From positions 1,272 through 7,478 of the forward strand of contig JAGRKR010000411.1 of NCBI GenBank assembly GCA_020442225.1: a stretch of 6,207 nt of DNA, written 5' to 3'. Numbering within the stretch: position 1 is the first letter of the stretch; the number at the start of each line of letters is the position of its first letter. This DNA is from Hyphomicrobiaceae bacterium (GTDB lineage: Bacteria > Pseudomonadota > Alphaproteobacteria > Rhizobiales > Hyphomicrobiaceae). Shown here piece after piece: positions 1-5,779 of this stretch. The position numbers were made by a program, and so were the translations under genes. Under the pieces are notes generated by a model. It was not told the origin of the DNA, made no database searches, and saw only the letters and a list, made by a program, of their open reading frames with translations.

Positions 1-276
1 GAGGTCGGCGAGCGTCGCGGCGAGGTCGATGCGACCGGCCGCGACGTGGATGCCGTAGAGCGCCGACAGCAGGCTCTTGCGGATGGAGTGGGACTTGTAG
101 CGCCGGGCGAGGTCGCCGAACTCGAGCACCGGCCGGCCGTTGTCGAGCAGCAGCAGCGCGGCCGTGTCGATGCGCCGGGCCTCGTCGAGAACCGCTGCCA
201 GTCCATCAGGGGAAAAGCGGCTGCCCTCGGACGTCGCAGGCTGCCAGCCTGCGCCGGGGAAGGAAAGGGACGTCAT
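1..276 (-). CDS. Beta-lactamase-fold serine hydrolase, N-terminal 92 codons (3' end outside the window)
   Basis: The leftward frame is open from an ATG at 276 to the window edge and gives 92 residues without a stop. The start is supported by AAGGAG (284-289 on the complementary strand) 7 nt upstream. Residues 39-53 form a strand-like stretch (AALLLLDNGRPVLEF), and Ser64-Ile-Arg-Lys67 follows, then SLLSALYGI. This matches the SxxK nucleophile motif at the start of the active-site helix in class C beta-lactamase/DD-peptidase/6-aminohexanoate-dimer hydrolase-type enzymes (COG1680). The GRIDL segment after it (81-85) is typical of the family. The later Tyr and KTG-like motifs lie outside the window. 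No N-terminal hydrophobic segment is seen, so a cytoplasmic location is plausible, unlike true beta-lactamases. It lies 34 bp downstream of the TSUP gene, probably in the same transcript. Family assignment is fairly sure; substrate is unknown (peptide, amide, ester or amide oligomer). Confidence 0.8.
   Translation of the reverse strand, partial: MTSLSFPGAGWQPATSEGSRFSPDGLAAVLDEARRIDTAALLLLDNGRPVLEFGDLARRYKSHSIRKSLLSALYGIHVAAGRIDLAATLADL
235..253. repeat. Perfect 8-bp inverted repeat with 3-nt loop inside the hydrolase 5' coding end
   Basis: CGCAGGCT (235-242) and AGCCTGCG (246-253) are exact reverse complements separated by GCC. The hairpin falls about 24-42 nt inside the serine hydrolase reading frame, around the residues GAGWQPA. 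It resembles dispersed REP-like palindromes, but no second copy is present in this window. It could also be chance in GC-rich DNA, or an mRNA hairpin that affects early translation. Confidence 0.45.
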
Positions 277-310
277 GCGGGTGCTCCTTGCATCTCGGGG
301 GTTCGTGGCA

Positions 311-1021
311 TCAGAACAGCAACCCCACCGCCAAGACGGCGAGGAGGATCTGCACACCGGCTTCGAACTGGCGCACGGAAAAGTGGCGAAGCACATCTCG
401 GCCGATGAAAGAAGTCGCAAGGGCGGCCGCCACGAGCCCGACTGCGGGCCAGGCCATCTCGCGTGTGAGGATGCCGGTTTGGGCGTAGGCTACGAGCTTG
501 GCGAAGTTGGCCAGGATCGAGGTTGCCGCCATGGCGCCGACGAAAGCCTCCTTGGCGATGTTCATCTCCTTGAAGAGGATCGCCTTGATGAGCCCGCCGG
601 TGCCGATCAGCCCGGAAACGAAGCCGTAGAGCGTCGAGCCGACGATCAGGCCGGCCGTGCCGATGCGCCAGCGGGGCATCAGCTTGAAGAGGCTGAGGGC
701 CAGGTAGATCAGCACCATGGCCGCGAGCAGCTTCTTGATGAGTGGCGCCGGCGCGACCGCGAGCAGGCTGGCGCCGAGGTAGGCGAACGGCAGGCTGGCG
801 GTCACCATGATGGCCACCAGCTTCCAGTCGATGTGCCGCGCGAACAGCCACGTCTTGGCCAGAACCGACGCCGTGAACAGCACGGTGGCCAGCGCGATCG
901 TCTCCTTCACCGGCAGGATGTGCGAGCCGATGGCCAGCACGAACAGGGCCGTGCCGAAGCCAAAGATGGCGGAGATGATCGAGGCGAAGAAGCCGAGGGC
1001 GACGAAGAGGGTGTAGTCCAT
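311..1021 (-). CDS. TSUP family (TauE/SafE-like) membrane transporter
   Basis: The product is 236 residues and strongly hydrophobic, with about seven or eight membrane segments (roughly 5-33, 40-61, 67-89, 95-113, 121-146, 159-180, 189-206, 219-236). The two halves carry the internal duplication of the family: a small-residue-rich first helix pair (GFFASIISAIFGFGTA, 10-25) is mirrored by GSTLYGFVSGLIGTGG (128-143). Known TSUP members move sulfite, sulfoacetate, taurine-derived sulfonates or other small organic anions across the inner membrane, usually outward. The frame stays open upstream to 1243, but ATG 1021 is chosen because hydrophobic sequence starts there and GGAG (1029-1032, complementary strand) lies 7 nt upstream; the upstream extension is Arg-rich and out of character. 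Its start faces the importer operon across a shared regulatory region, and the serine hydrolase follows it. Length is slightly below the usual 240-260. The substrate is not determined. Confidence 0.87.
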   Translation of the reverse strand: MDYTLFVALGFFASIISAIFGFGTALFVLAIGSHILPVKETIALATVLFTASVLAKTWLFARHIDWKLVAIMVTASLPFAYLGASLLAVAPAPLIKKLLAAMVLIYLALSLFKLMPRWRIGTAGLIVGSTLYGFVSGLIGTGGLIKAILFKEMNIAKEAFVGAMAATSILANFAKLVAYAQTGILTREMAWPAVGLVAAALATSFIGRDVLRHFSVRQFEAGVQILLAVLAVGLLF

Positions 1022-1028
1022 GGCGGGG

Positions 1029-1036
1029 CTCCGGAG
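1029..1036 (-). promoter_or_regulatory. Ribosome binding site that fixes the TSUP start
   Basis: On the complementary strand GGAG occupies 1029-1032, 7 nt before the ATG at 1021. It lies within the 8-bp palindrome CTCCGGAG. This supports starting the transporter at 1021 rather than at upstream in-frame ATGs. Confidence 0.6.
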
Positions 1037-1143
1037 GCGAGACAGCCTACACGTCCCGCGGCCCGGCGCCAGACGGATTCGCACGCCGGTCGGACGGTGT
1101 GCCCCGTGCCGCATGACCCTATGCAGCGGACGCATCGTCAAAA

Positions 1144-1187
1144 GCATTGCCCGCTGAGCATGCAAAGTTGCATTCTCAACGGAATGC
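1144..1187. promoter_or_regulatory. Long imperfect palindrome between divergent operons, candidate operator
   Basis: The core arms are CCGCTGAGCATGCAA (1151-1165) and TTGCATTCTCAACGG (1168-1182), separated by AG. Thirteen of 15 positions pair, with mismatches at 1159/1174 and 1154/1179. The innermost part TGCAA-N2-TTGCA, extended by A/T, is perfect over 6 bp. Allowing a 2-nt bulge (GC, 1149-1150), the symmetry continues with GCATT (1144-1148) and AATGC (1183-1187). The element sits about 76 bp before the binding-protein ATG and about 123 bp before the TSUP ATG, in the locally most AT-rich part of the gap. Position and symmetry suggest a binding site for a dimeric or tetrameric regulator controlling both directions. 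It is not a typical terminator: both flanking genes point away and no T-run follows. An RNA hairpin or a small palindromic element is an alternative. The regulator family is not identifiable. Confidence 0.6.
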
Positions 1188-1194
1188 CTATCCG
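1168..1194 (+). promoter_or_regulatory. Weak candidate sigma70-type promoter for the importer operon
   Basis: TTGCAT (1168-1173) could serve as a -35 box and TATCCG (1189-1194, preceded by C) as a -10 box, with a 15-nt spacer, shorter than the ideal 17. Transcription would start near 1201 and give a leader of about 60 nt. The -35 box lies in the right arm of the long palindrome and the -10 box in the second dyad, which would suit repression by occlusion. The match to consensus is poor, so this is only a candidate. Confidence 0.25.
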
Positions 1195-1196
1195 TT
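1178..1196. promoter_or_regulatory. Second small dyad, AACGGA-N7-TCCGTT
   Basis: AACGGA (1178-1183) and TCCGTT (1191-1196) are exact reverse complements around a 7-nt centre. The left arm overlaps the right end of the longer palindrome, so the two structures could be alternative sites or alternative hairpins. A 6-bp dyad alone is weak evidence; its location in the divergent regulatory region is what makes it worth noting. Confidence 0.3.
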
Positions 1197-1250
1197 CGAC
1201 GGGGCGGTAGACGGCCGCAGAGCCGGGCCGCCGTCGTCTCCAAGATGCAC

Positions 1251-1258
1251 AGGGAGGA
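1251..1258 (+). promoter_or_regulatory. Strong ribosome binding site that fixes the binding-protein start
   Basis: AGGGAGGA lies 4 nt before the ATG at 1263. An in-frame ATG at 1245 lies upstream of this site and has no comparable Shine-Dalgarno sequence. The 1263 start also places the Arg-containing n-region of the signal peptide at the very N terminus. Confidence 0.75.
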
Positions 1259-1262
1259 TTCG

Positions 1263-2882
1263 ATGAGTGGGGCACTGAGGCGTCATGTGGGCGCCATCCG
1301 GGCGGCTGGCGTCGGTCTGGCGGCCGTGGTCGCGGCGCAGTCGGCCGCAGCCGCGCCGCCGATGGATACGTTCGTCGTCGCGGGCAACACCAGCGCCATG
1401 ATCACGCTCGATCCGGCGGCGGTGGCGGAGAGCTTTACCGCCAACATCATGCGCAGCGTGTGCGAGGCGCTGATTGCGCTCGACAAGAAGGACGCCAAGA
1501 CGCTGGTGCCCGGCATTGCCGAGAGCTGGAAGGCCTCGGACGACCTCAAGACCTTCACGATCAAGATCCGCAAGGGCCTGAAGTTCCCCTCCGGCAATCC
1601 GCTGACGGCCGAGGACGTCGTCTGGTCCATGAAGCGGACGATCAAGCTGAACCTGACCAACGCGCGCCGCGTGCGTGAGTGGGACATCACGGCCAAGAAC
1701 GTCGATCAGGTCATCCAGCTCGTCGACTCGCATACCCTCGTCATCAAGCCGACGCGGCCCTGGGCGCCGACGCTCTTCCCGTTCGCCTTCACGGACTTCC
1801 GCGTGGCGCCCGTGCTCGACCGCAAGGAGGTCCTGAAGCACGAGGCCGCCGGCGACCTCGGCAACAAGTGGCTGACGACCAAGACGTCCTGCTACGGCCC
1901 CTATCGCGTCACGAGCTGGCGGCCGCAGGAGCTGCTGATCCTCGAGCGCAACGAGGGCTACGGCGGCGCCAAGCCGAAGATGAAGCGGATCATCATCCGC
2001 CACGTGCCCGAGGCCGGGGCGCAACGCCTGCTGCTCGAGAAGGGCGATATCGATCACGCCATGGACATCGACCCCGCCGACTTCCCGGCGATGCGGGCGA
2101 GCAAGAACGTATGGCTGCAGGTCTCGCCGGCGCTCGGCATCAACTACCTGATGTTCAACATGAAGGACCCGCGATTCAAGAGCCCGAAGCTGTTCGAGGC
2201 GTTCCGTCATCTCATCGATTACGAGGGGCTCGAGCGCACGGTCCTGAAGGACGCCTATTTCACGCGTCAGAGCCCGGTTCCGTTCGGCATGTTCGGTGCG
2301 CTGCCGAAGGACCATCGCCCCTTCAAGCTCGACCTCGAGAAGGCCAAGAAGCTGCTTGCCGAGGCTGGCCATCCCAATGGCTTCGAGGCCGAGATGATCG
2401 TGCTGAAGTCGTTCCCGAGCTCGGATATCGCGCTGCATCTGCAGGCCAATGCGGCCAAGGTCGGCGTCAAGCTCAAGATCACGCAGATGATCGGCGCGCA
2501 GCTCTTCAAGCGGGCCCGCGCGCGCAATTTCGAGATCTACATGGCGGGCTACGGCTTCAATTATGCCGACGCCAACAATCCCATGCTGCGGCACGCCTAT
2601 AATCCCGACAACAGCGACGGCGCCAAGAACTCCATCTCCGTGGCCTGGCGTGCCTCGTGGGACCCGGGCGAGTGGATCAACAAGACCATCCGCGCCGCCC
2701 AGGTCGAGAAGGACCCCGTGAAGCGCGCGGCGATGTATCAGGAGCTCCAGCGCCGGCATATGGCGACGTCGCCGCTGATCTACATGTTCCAGTCCAATTC
2801 GGTGAATGCCCTGCACAAGCGCGTGACGCACTTCACGCGCAATCTCATCACCGAGTACTACGAGTCGATCGAGAAGAAGTAG
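1263..2882 (+). CDS. Periplasmic solute-binding protein, family 5 (DppA/OppA-like), of a peptide-type ABC importer
   Basis: The product is 539 residues. Residues 1-31 look like a Sec signal peptide: Arg/His-containing n-region, hydrophobic AAGVGLAAVVAAQSAAA core, and an Ala-rich cleavage zone near 30-31. No lipobox Cys is present, so a free periplasmic protein is expected. The mature part has SBP_bac_5 hallmarks: LVPGIAESW (81-89), then TFTIKIRKGLKF with SGNPLTAEDVVWS (110-122), the family's signature region. Later come CYGPYRVTSW (from Cys210), a DLEKAKKLLAEAG segment, and the C-terminal ligand lobe containing YGFNYADANNP (ending at Pro440). Only two Cys appear in the mature chain (67 and 210). 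The length is typical for DppA/OppA. It is the first gene of the operon, 18 bp before the first permease, and defines the substrate: probably a short peptide, opine or other polar solute. At the position of the acidic residue that holds a peptide N terminus in DppA/OppA, Asn433 may be present; the alignment by eye is uncertain. Confidence 0.93.
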   Translation: MSGALRRHVGAIRAAGVGLAAVVAAQSAAAAPPMDTFVVAGNTSAMITLDPAAVAESFTANIMRSVCEALIALDKKDAKTLVPGIAESWKASDDLKTFTIKIRKGLKFPSGNPLTAEDVVWSMKRTIKLNLTNARRVREWDITAKNVDQVIQLVDSHTLVIKPTRPWAPTLFPFAFTDFRVAPVLDRKEVLKHEAAGDLGNKWLTTKTSCYGPYRVTSWRPQELLILERNEGYGGAKPKMKRIIIRHVPEAGAQRLLLEKGDIDHAMDIDPADFPAMRASKNVWLQVSPALGINYLMFNMKDPRFKSPKLFEAFRHLIDYEGLERTVLKDAYFTRQSPVPFGMFGALPKDHRPFKLDLEKAKKLLAEAGHPNGFEAEMIVLKSFPSSDIALHLQANAAKVGVKLKITQMIGAQLFKRARARNFEIYMAGYGFNYADANNPMLRHAYNPDNSDGAKNSISVAWRASWDPGEWINKTIRAAQVEKDPVKRAAMYQELQRRHMATSPLIYMFQSNSVNALHKRVTHFTRNLITEYYESIEKK

Positions 2883-2900
2883 GGCGGGCAGGAGCCGGGC

Positions 2901-3962
2901 ATGAGCGCCGAGGGCACGGTGGGCGTCGGCCGGCAGCGGCATGGCGGGGCGTGGGTGGCCAGGAGCAAGGCCGCCGGCCGTCTCGCCGTGACCGTATTCG
3001 TGACGCTCATTGGGCTGCTGCTGCTGACGTTCCTGATCGGTCGCGTCATGCCGGTCGACCCGGTGCTGGCGATCATCGGTGACCAGGCGGACGAGGAGAC
3101 CTATCGCAAGGTCTTCACCCAGCTCGGGCTCGATCGGCCGCTCTACATGCAGTTCCTCTACTACCTGCATGACATCTTCACCGGCAACTTCGGCACGGCC
3201 ATCGCGACGGGACACCCGGTCGTGCAGGACATCGCGCGCGTGTTTCCCGCGACGATGGAGCTCGCCACACTGGCGTTGATCGGCGGCGTGCTCTTCGGCG
3301 TGCCGCTCGGCATTCTTGCCGCCGTCTATCGCGGCAGCTGGATCGATCATCTCGTGCGCATCTTCGGGCTGCTCGGCTACTCCATTCCGAACTTCTGGCT
3401 GGGGCTCATGGCGCTCGTGGTGTTCTACGCCGGTCTTGGCTGGATCGGCGGCTCGGGGCGCATCTCGTTCCACAACATCGGCGTCGTCGAGCCTGTCACG
3501 GGCTCGGTCCTTCTGGATGCCATGATCGCCGGCAACTGGGAGGTGGCCGAGGATGCCTTCCGCCACGTGGTCATGCCCGCGCTCATCCTGGCCAACACCT
3601 CCATGGCCTACATCAGCCGCATGACGCGCAGCTTCATGCTGGAGCAGCTCAATCAGGAGTACGTCACGACGGCGCGCATCAAGGGTCTCTCCGGCGCGCG
3701 CGTGACGTGGCACGCCTTCCGCAACATCGGCGTGCAGCTCCTGACGGTCATCGTGCTCGCCTACGGCGGGCTGCTCGACGGCGCCGTGCTGACCGAGACG
3801 GTGTTCGGCTGGCCCGGCTTCGGGCAATACCTGACCGCGGGCCTGCTGACGGGAGACATGAACGTGGTGCTGACGTGCACGCTCATGATCGGCGTCATCT
3901 TCCTCTCTCTCAACATGCTGAGCGACATGCTCTATCGCGTGCTCGATCCGAGGACCAAATGA
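2901..3962 (+). CDS. ABC importer inner-membrane permease, DppB/OppB type
   Basis: The product is 353 residues. After a 25-residue polar N terminus there are about six membrane helices (roughly 28-50, 119-141, 152-181, 222-242, 275-300, 322-344). The region LGLDRPLYMQFLYY to GNFGTA (75-100) is the characteristic periplasmic N-terminal signature of DppB-type permeases. The cytoplasmic EAA loop that docks on the ATPase is EYVTTARIKGLS (253-264). ETVFGWPGFGQYL and the C-terminal LDPRTK are also typical. The ATG at 2901 has AGGAG (2890-2894) 6 nt upstream. The protein pairs with the DppC-type permease to form the translocation path. Its last bases overlap the next gene (ATGA, 3959-3962), indicating coupled translation. 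Length is slightly above E. coli DppB (339) because of the N-terminal extension. Substrate cannot be deduced from the permease. Confidence 0.94.
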   Translation: MSAEGTVGVGRQRHGGAWVARSKAAGRLAVTVFVTLIGLLLLTFLIGRVMPVDPVLAIIGDQADEETYRKVFTQLGLDRPLYMQFLYYLHDIFTGNFGTAIATGHPVVQDIARVFPATMELATLALIGGVLFGVPLGILAAVYRGSWIDHLVRIFGLLGYSIPNFWLGLMALVVFYAGLGWIGGSGRISFHNIGVVEPVTGSVLLDAMIAGNWEVAEDAFRHVVMPALILANTSMAYISRMTRSFMLEQLNQEYVTTARIKGLSGARVTWHAFRNIGVQLLTVIVLAYGGLLDGAVLTETVFGWPGFGQYLTAGLLTGDMNVVLTCTLMIGVIFLSLNMLSDMLYRVLDPRTK

Positions 3963-4903
3963 GCCAGGGACCGGCACCGGCGACGGCCCCGCCAGAGGCG
4001 TCGAAGAGCGGCCTCAAGGCCTGGCTGACGGCGGACGTGGCCCTGTCCACGACGCAGGCGGCAGCGCAGCGCGCCTATTTTTCCTGGCTGCGGTTCCAGG
4101 CCAACCCGCTGGCGCTCGCGGGGCTCGTCGTGCTGGTTCTGCTCCTGCTCATGGCCATCTTCGCGCCGCTGATCGCCACGCACGATCCGCTCCTGCAGAA
4201 CCTGGAGCATCGCCTGCAGCCGTCGAGCGCGCGGCACTGGCTCGGCACCGACGAGGTCGGGCGGGATGTCTTCAGCCGCATCGTCTATGGCTCGCGCGTG
4301 ACGCTCTACATCGTCCTGCTGGTTGCACTCATCGTGGCGCCCATCGGCCTCGTCGTCGGGACGGTCGCCGGCTATTTCGGCGGCCTGATCGACACGGCCC
4401 TGATGCGCATCACCGATGTGTTCCTGGCCTTCCCCGGCCTCGTGCTGGCGCTCGCCTTCGTGGCGGCGCTCGGACCCGGACTCGAGAACGCCGTCATCGC
4501 CATCGCACTGACGAGCTGGCCCGGCCTCGCCCGGCTGGCGCGGGCCGAGACGCTGGTCGTGCGCTCGTCCGACTATATCGCCGCCAGCCGGCTGCAGGGG
4601 GCGTCCTCCTTCCGCATCATCTGGCGCCACATCATGCCGATGTGCCTGCCGTCGCTCATCGTGCGCGTGACGCTCAACATGGCTGGCGTCATCCTGACCG
4701 CCGCCGGTCTCGGCTTCCTCGGTCTCGGCGCGCAGCCGCCGATGCCCGAATGGGGCACCATGCTCTCGACGGGGCGCCGGTTCATGCTCGACCACTGGTG
4801 GATCGCGGCCTATCCCGGCATCGCCATACTGCTCGTGAGCCTCGCTTTCAATCTGTTCGGCGATGGTCTCAGGGACGTCCTCGACCCGCGGAGCGAAGGA
4901 TGA
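3959..4903 (+). CDS. ABC importer inner-membrane permease, DppC/OppC type
   Basis: The product is 314 residues. The frame is open well upstream of 3959, but the start is placed at the ATG overlapping the preceding stop (ATGA), with GAGGA at 3950-3954 four nt before it. An unusually Ala/Pro-rich cytosolic N terminus of about 48 residues leads to the first helix (51-72, OppC_N region). HWLGTDEVGRDVFSR (93-107) is the hallmark of DppC/OppC permeases. The EAA loop is DYIAASRLQGAS (205-216), followed by RIIWRHIMP. GLGFLGLGAQPPMPEWGTML and the terminal DGLRDVLDPR are also family signatures. It forms a heterodimer with the DppB-type protein. Its stop overlaps the ATPase start by ATGA at 4900-4903. 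The family call is secure; whether the cargo is peptide, opine or metal chelate is not. Confidence 0.94.
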   Translation: MSQGPAPATAPPEASKSGLKAWLTADVALSTTQAAAQRAYFSWLRFQANPLALAGLVVLVLLLLMAIFAPLIATHDPLLQNLEHRLQPSSARHWLGTDEVGRDVFSRIVYGSRVTLYIVLLVALIVAPIGLVVGTVAGYFGGLIDTALMRITDVFLAFPGLVLALAFVAALGPGLENAVIAIALTSWPGLARLARAETLVVRSSDYIAASRLQGASSFRIIWRHIMPMCLPSLIVRVTLNMAGVILTAAGLGFLGLGAQPPMPEWGTMLSTGRRFMLDHWWIAAYPGIAILLVSLAFNLFGDGLRDVLDPRSEG

Positions 4904-5775
4904 GCGAGACATCCCCCGCGTCGCCCGCCGCCGTCGCCCCGATGCTCGCCATCGAGGATCTGCGCGTTCGTTTCGCAACGCCCCTGGGGCCGGTCGATGC
5001 CGTGCGCGGCATCAGCTTCACGGTCGGCCGGGAGAAGGTCGGCATCGTCGGCGAGTCCGGCTCCGGCAAGAGCATGACCGGGCGCTCCATCCTGCGGCTG
5101 ACGCCGAAAAGCGCCACCGTCACGGCGAGGCGCATGGCCTTCGAGGGGCTCGATCTGCTGGGCGCCAGCGAGCGGGAGATGCGCGCGGTGCGCGGGCGGC
5201 GCATCTCCATGATCCTGCAGGACCCCAAGTTCTCCCTCAATCCGGTCGTGCGGGTCGGGCGCCAGATTTCGGAGGCGTTCCGCGTGCATCACAAGGCGTC
5301 GGAGAAGGAGGCGCGCGCCCGCGCCCTCGCCATGCTCGAAGCAGTGCAGATTCGCGAGCCCGCGCGCGTCTACGATCTCTATCCGCACGAGGTCTCGGGC
5401 GGCATGGGCCAGCGCATCATGATCGCCATGATGCTGATCCCCGATCCCGCATTGCTGATCGCCGACGAGTCGACCTCCGCCCTCGACGTGACCGTGCGCA
5501 TGCAGGTGCTGGCGATCCTCGACGACCTCGTGTCCAAGCGGGGCCTCGGGCTGATCTTCATCAGCCACGACCTCAATCTGGTTGCCACGTTCTGCGACCG
5601 GGTTCTGATCATGTACGCCGGACGCATCGTCGAGACCTGCCGCGCGCAGGATCTGGCGAACGCGCGCCATCCCTATACGCGCGGCCTGCTGGATTCGCTG
5701 CCGCGCCTCGGCGAGCGGCGCGAGCGCCTGGCAGTGCTCGAGCGGGACCCCGCCTGGCTCGAGCAGGAGCTCTGA
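4900..5775 (+). CDS. ABC importer ATP-binding protein, DppD/OppD type, short C terminus
   Basis: The product is 291 residues. The start ATG overlaps the preceding stop and has GGAG (4890-4893) 6 nt upstream. All nucleotide-binding motifs are present: Walker A GESGSGKS (51-58), Q-loop Gln107 (QDPKFSLNP), signature VSGGMGQR (165-172), Walker B LLIADE with Asp189 and Glu190, D-loop SALD (193-196) and switch His223 (FISHD). The segment after Walker B reads DEST instead of the usual DEPT. The C-terminal oligo_HPY region begins with RHPYTRGLLDSLP but ends soon after, at LEQEL. It therefore lacks the Cys-containing tail (CxFxPRC-like) found in many DppD/OppD proteins of about 325-335 residues that is linked to a [4Fe-4S] site. 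The open frame ends normally four bp before the next ATPase gene, with no sign of a frameshift. It should pair with the DppF-type ATPase to energise import. Confidence 0.94.
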   Translation: MSETSPASPAAVAPMLAIEDLRVRFATPLGPVDAVRGISFTVGREKVGIVGESGSGKSMTGRSILRLTPKSATVTARRMAFEGLDLLGASEREMRAVRGRRISMILQDPKFSLNPVVRVGRQISEAFRVHHKASEKEARARALAMLEAVQIREPARVYDLYPHEVSGGMGQRIMIAMMLIPDPALLIADESTSALDVTVRMQVLAILDDLVSKRGLGLIFISHDLNLVATFCDRVLIMYAGRIVETCRAQDLANARHPYTRGLLDSLPRLGERRERLAVLERDPAWLEQEL

Positions 5776-5779
5776 CACG

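Noticed and set aside
1116..1141. Possible leftward promoter, TTGACG (1136-1141) with TAGGGT (1116-1121) on the minus strand
   Set aside because: The -35 box is good, but the spacer is only 14 nt and the -10 box is poor, so it was not annotated. A leftward promoter must exist near here if the TSUP gene is transcribed from this gap.
1144..1187. The long palindrome as a transcription terminator
   Set aside because: Both flanking operons transcribe away from it and there is no T-run on either side, so an operator or leader structure fits better.
140..1210. A 356-codon plus-strand open frame across the TSUP gene and intergenic region
   Set aside because: It is hydrophilic and of low complexity. 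The opposite strand encodes a convincing multi-helix membrane protein with the TSUP internal repeat and a ribosome binding site.
1211..1234. GC-rich 5-bp dyad (ACGGC/GCCGT) in the leader before the binding-protein gene
   Set aside because: Arms of 5 bp with a 14-nt loop in such GC-rich sequence are expected by chance and do not form a convincing riboswitch or attenuator.
1022..1243. N-terminal extension of the TSUP protein to an upstream ATG at 1243
   Set aside because: The extra 74 residues are Arg/His-rich and do not resemble a membrane-protein N terminus. The extension would run through the palindromic regulatory region, and the 1021 start has its own GGAG site and begins with the expected hydrophobic helix.
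1188..3977. A 929-codon open frame on the minus strand opposite the binding protein and the first permease
   Set aside because: It is a shadow of the real genes: in GC-rich codon usage the antisense frame rarely meets stops. The translation is low-complexity, rich in Arg, His, Asp, Glu and Ala, with no recognisable domain. The plus strand carries clear family motifs over the same span.
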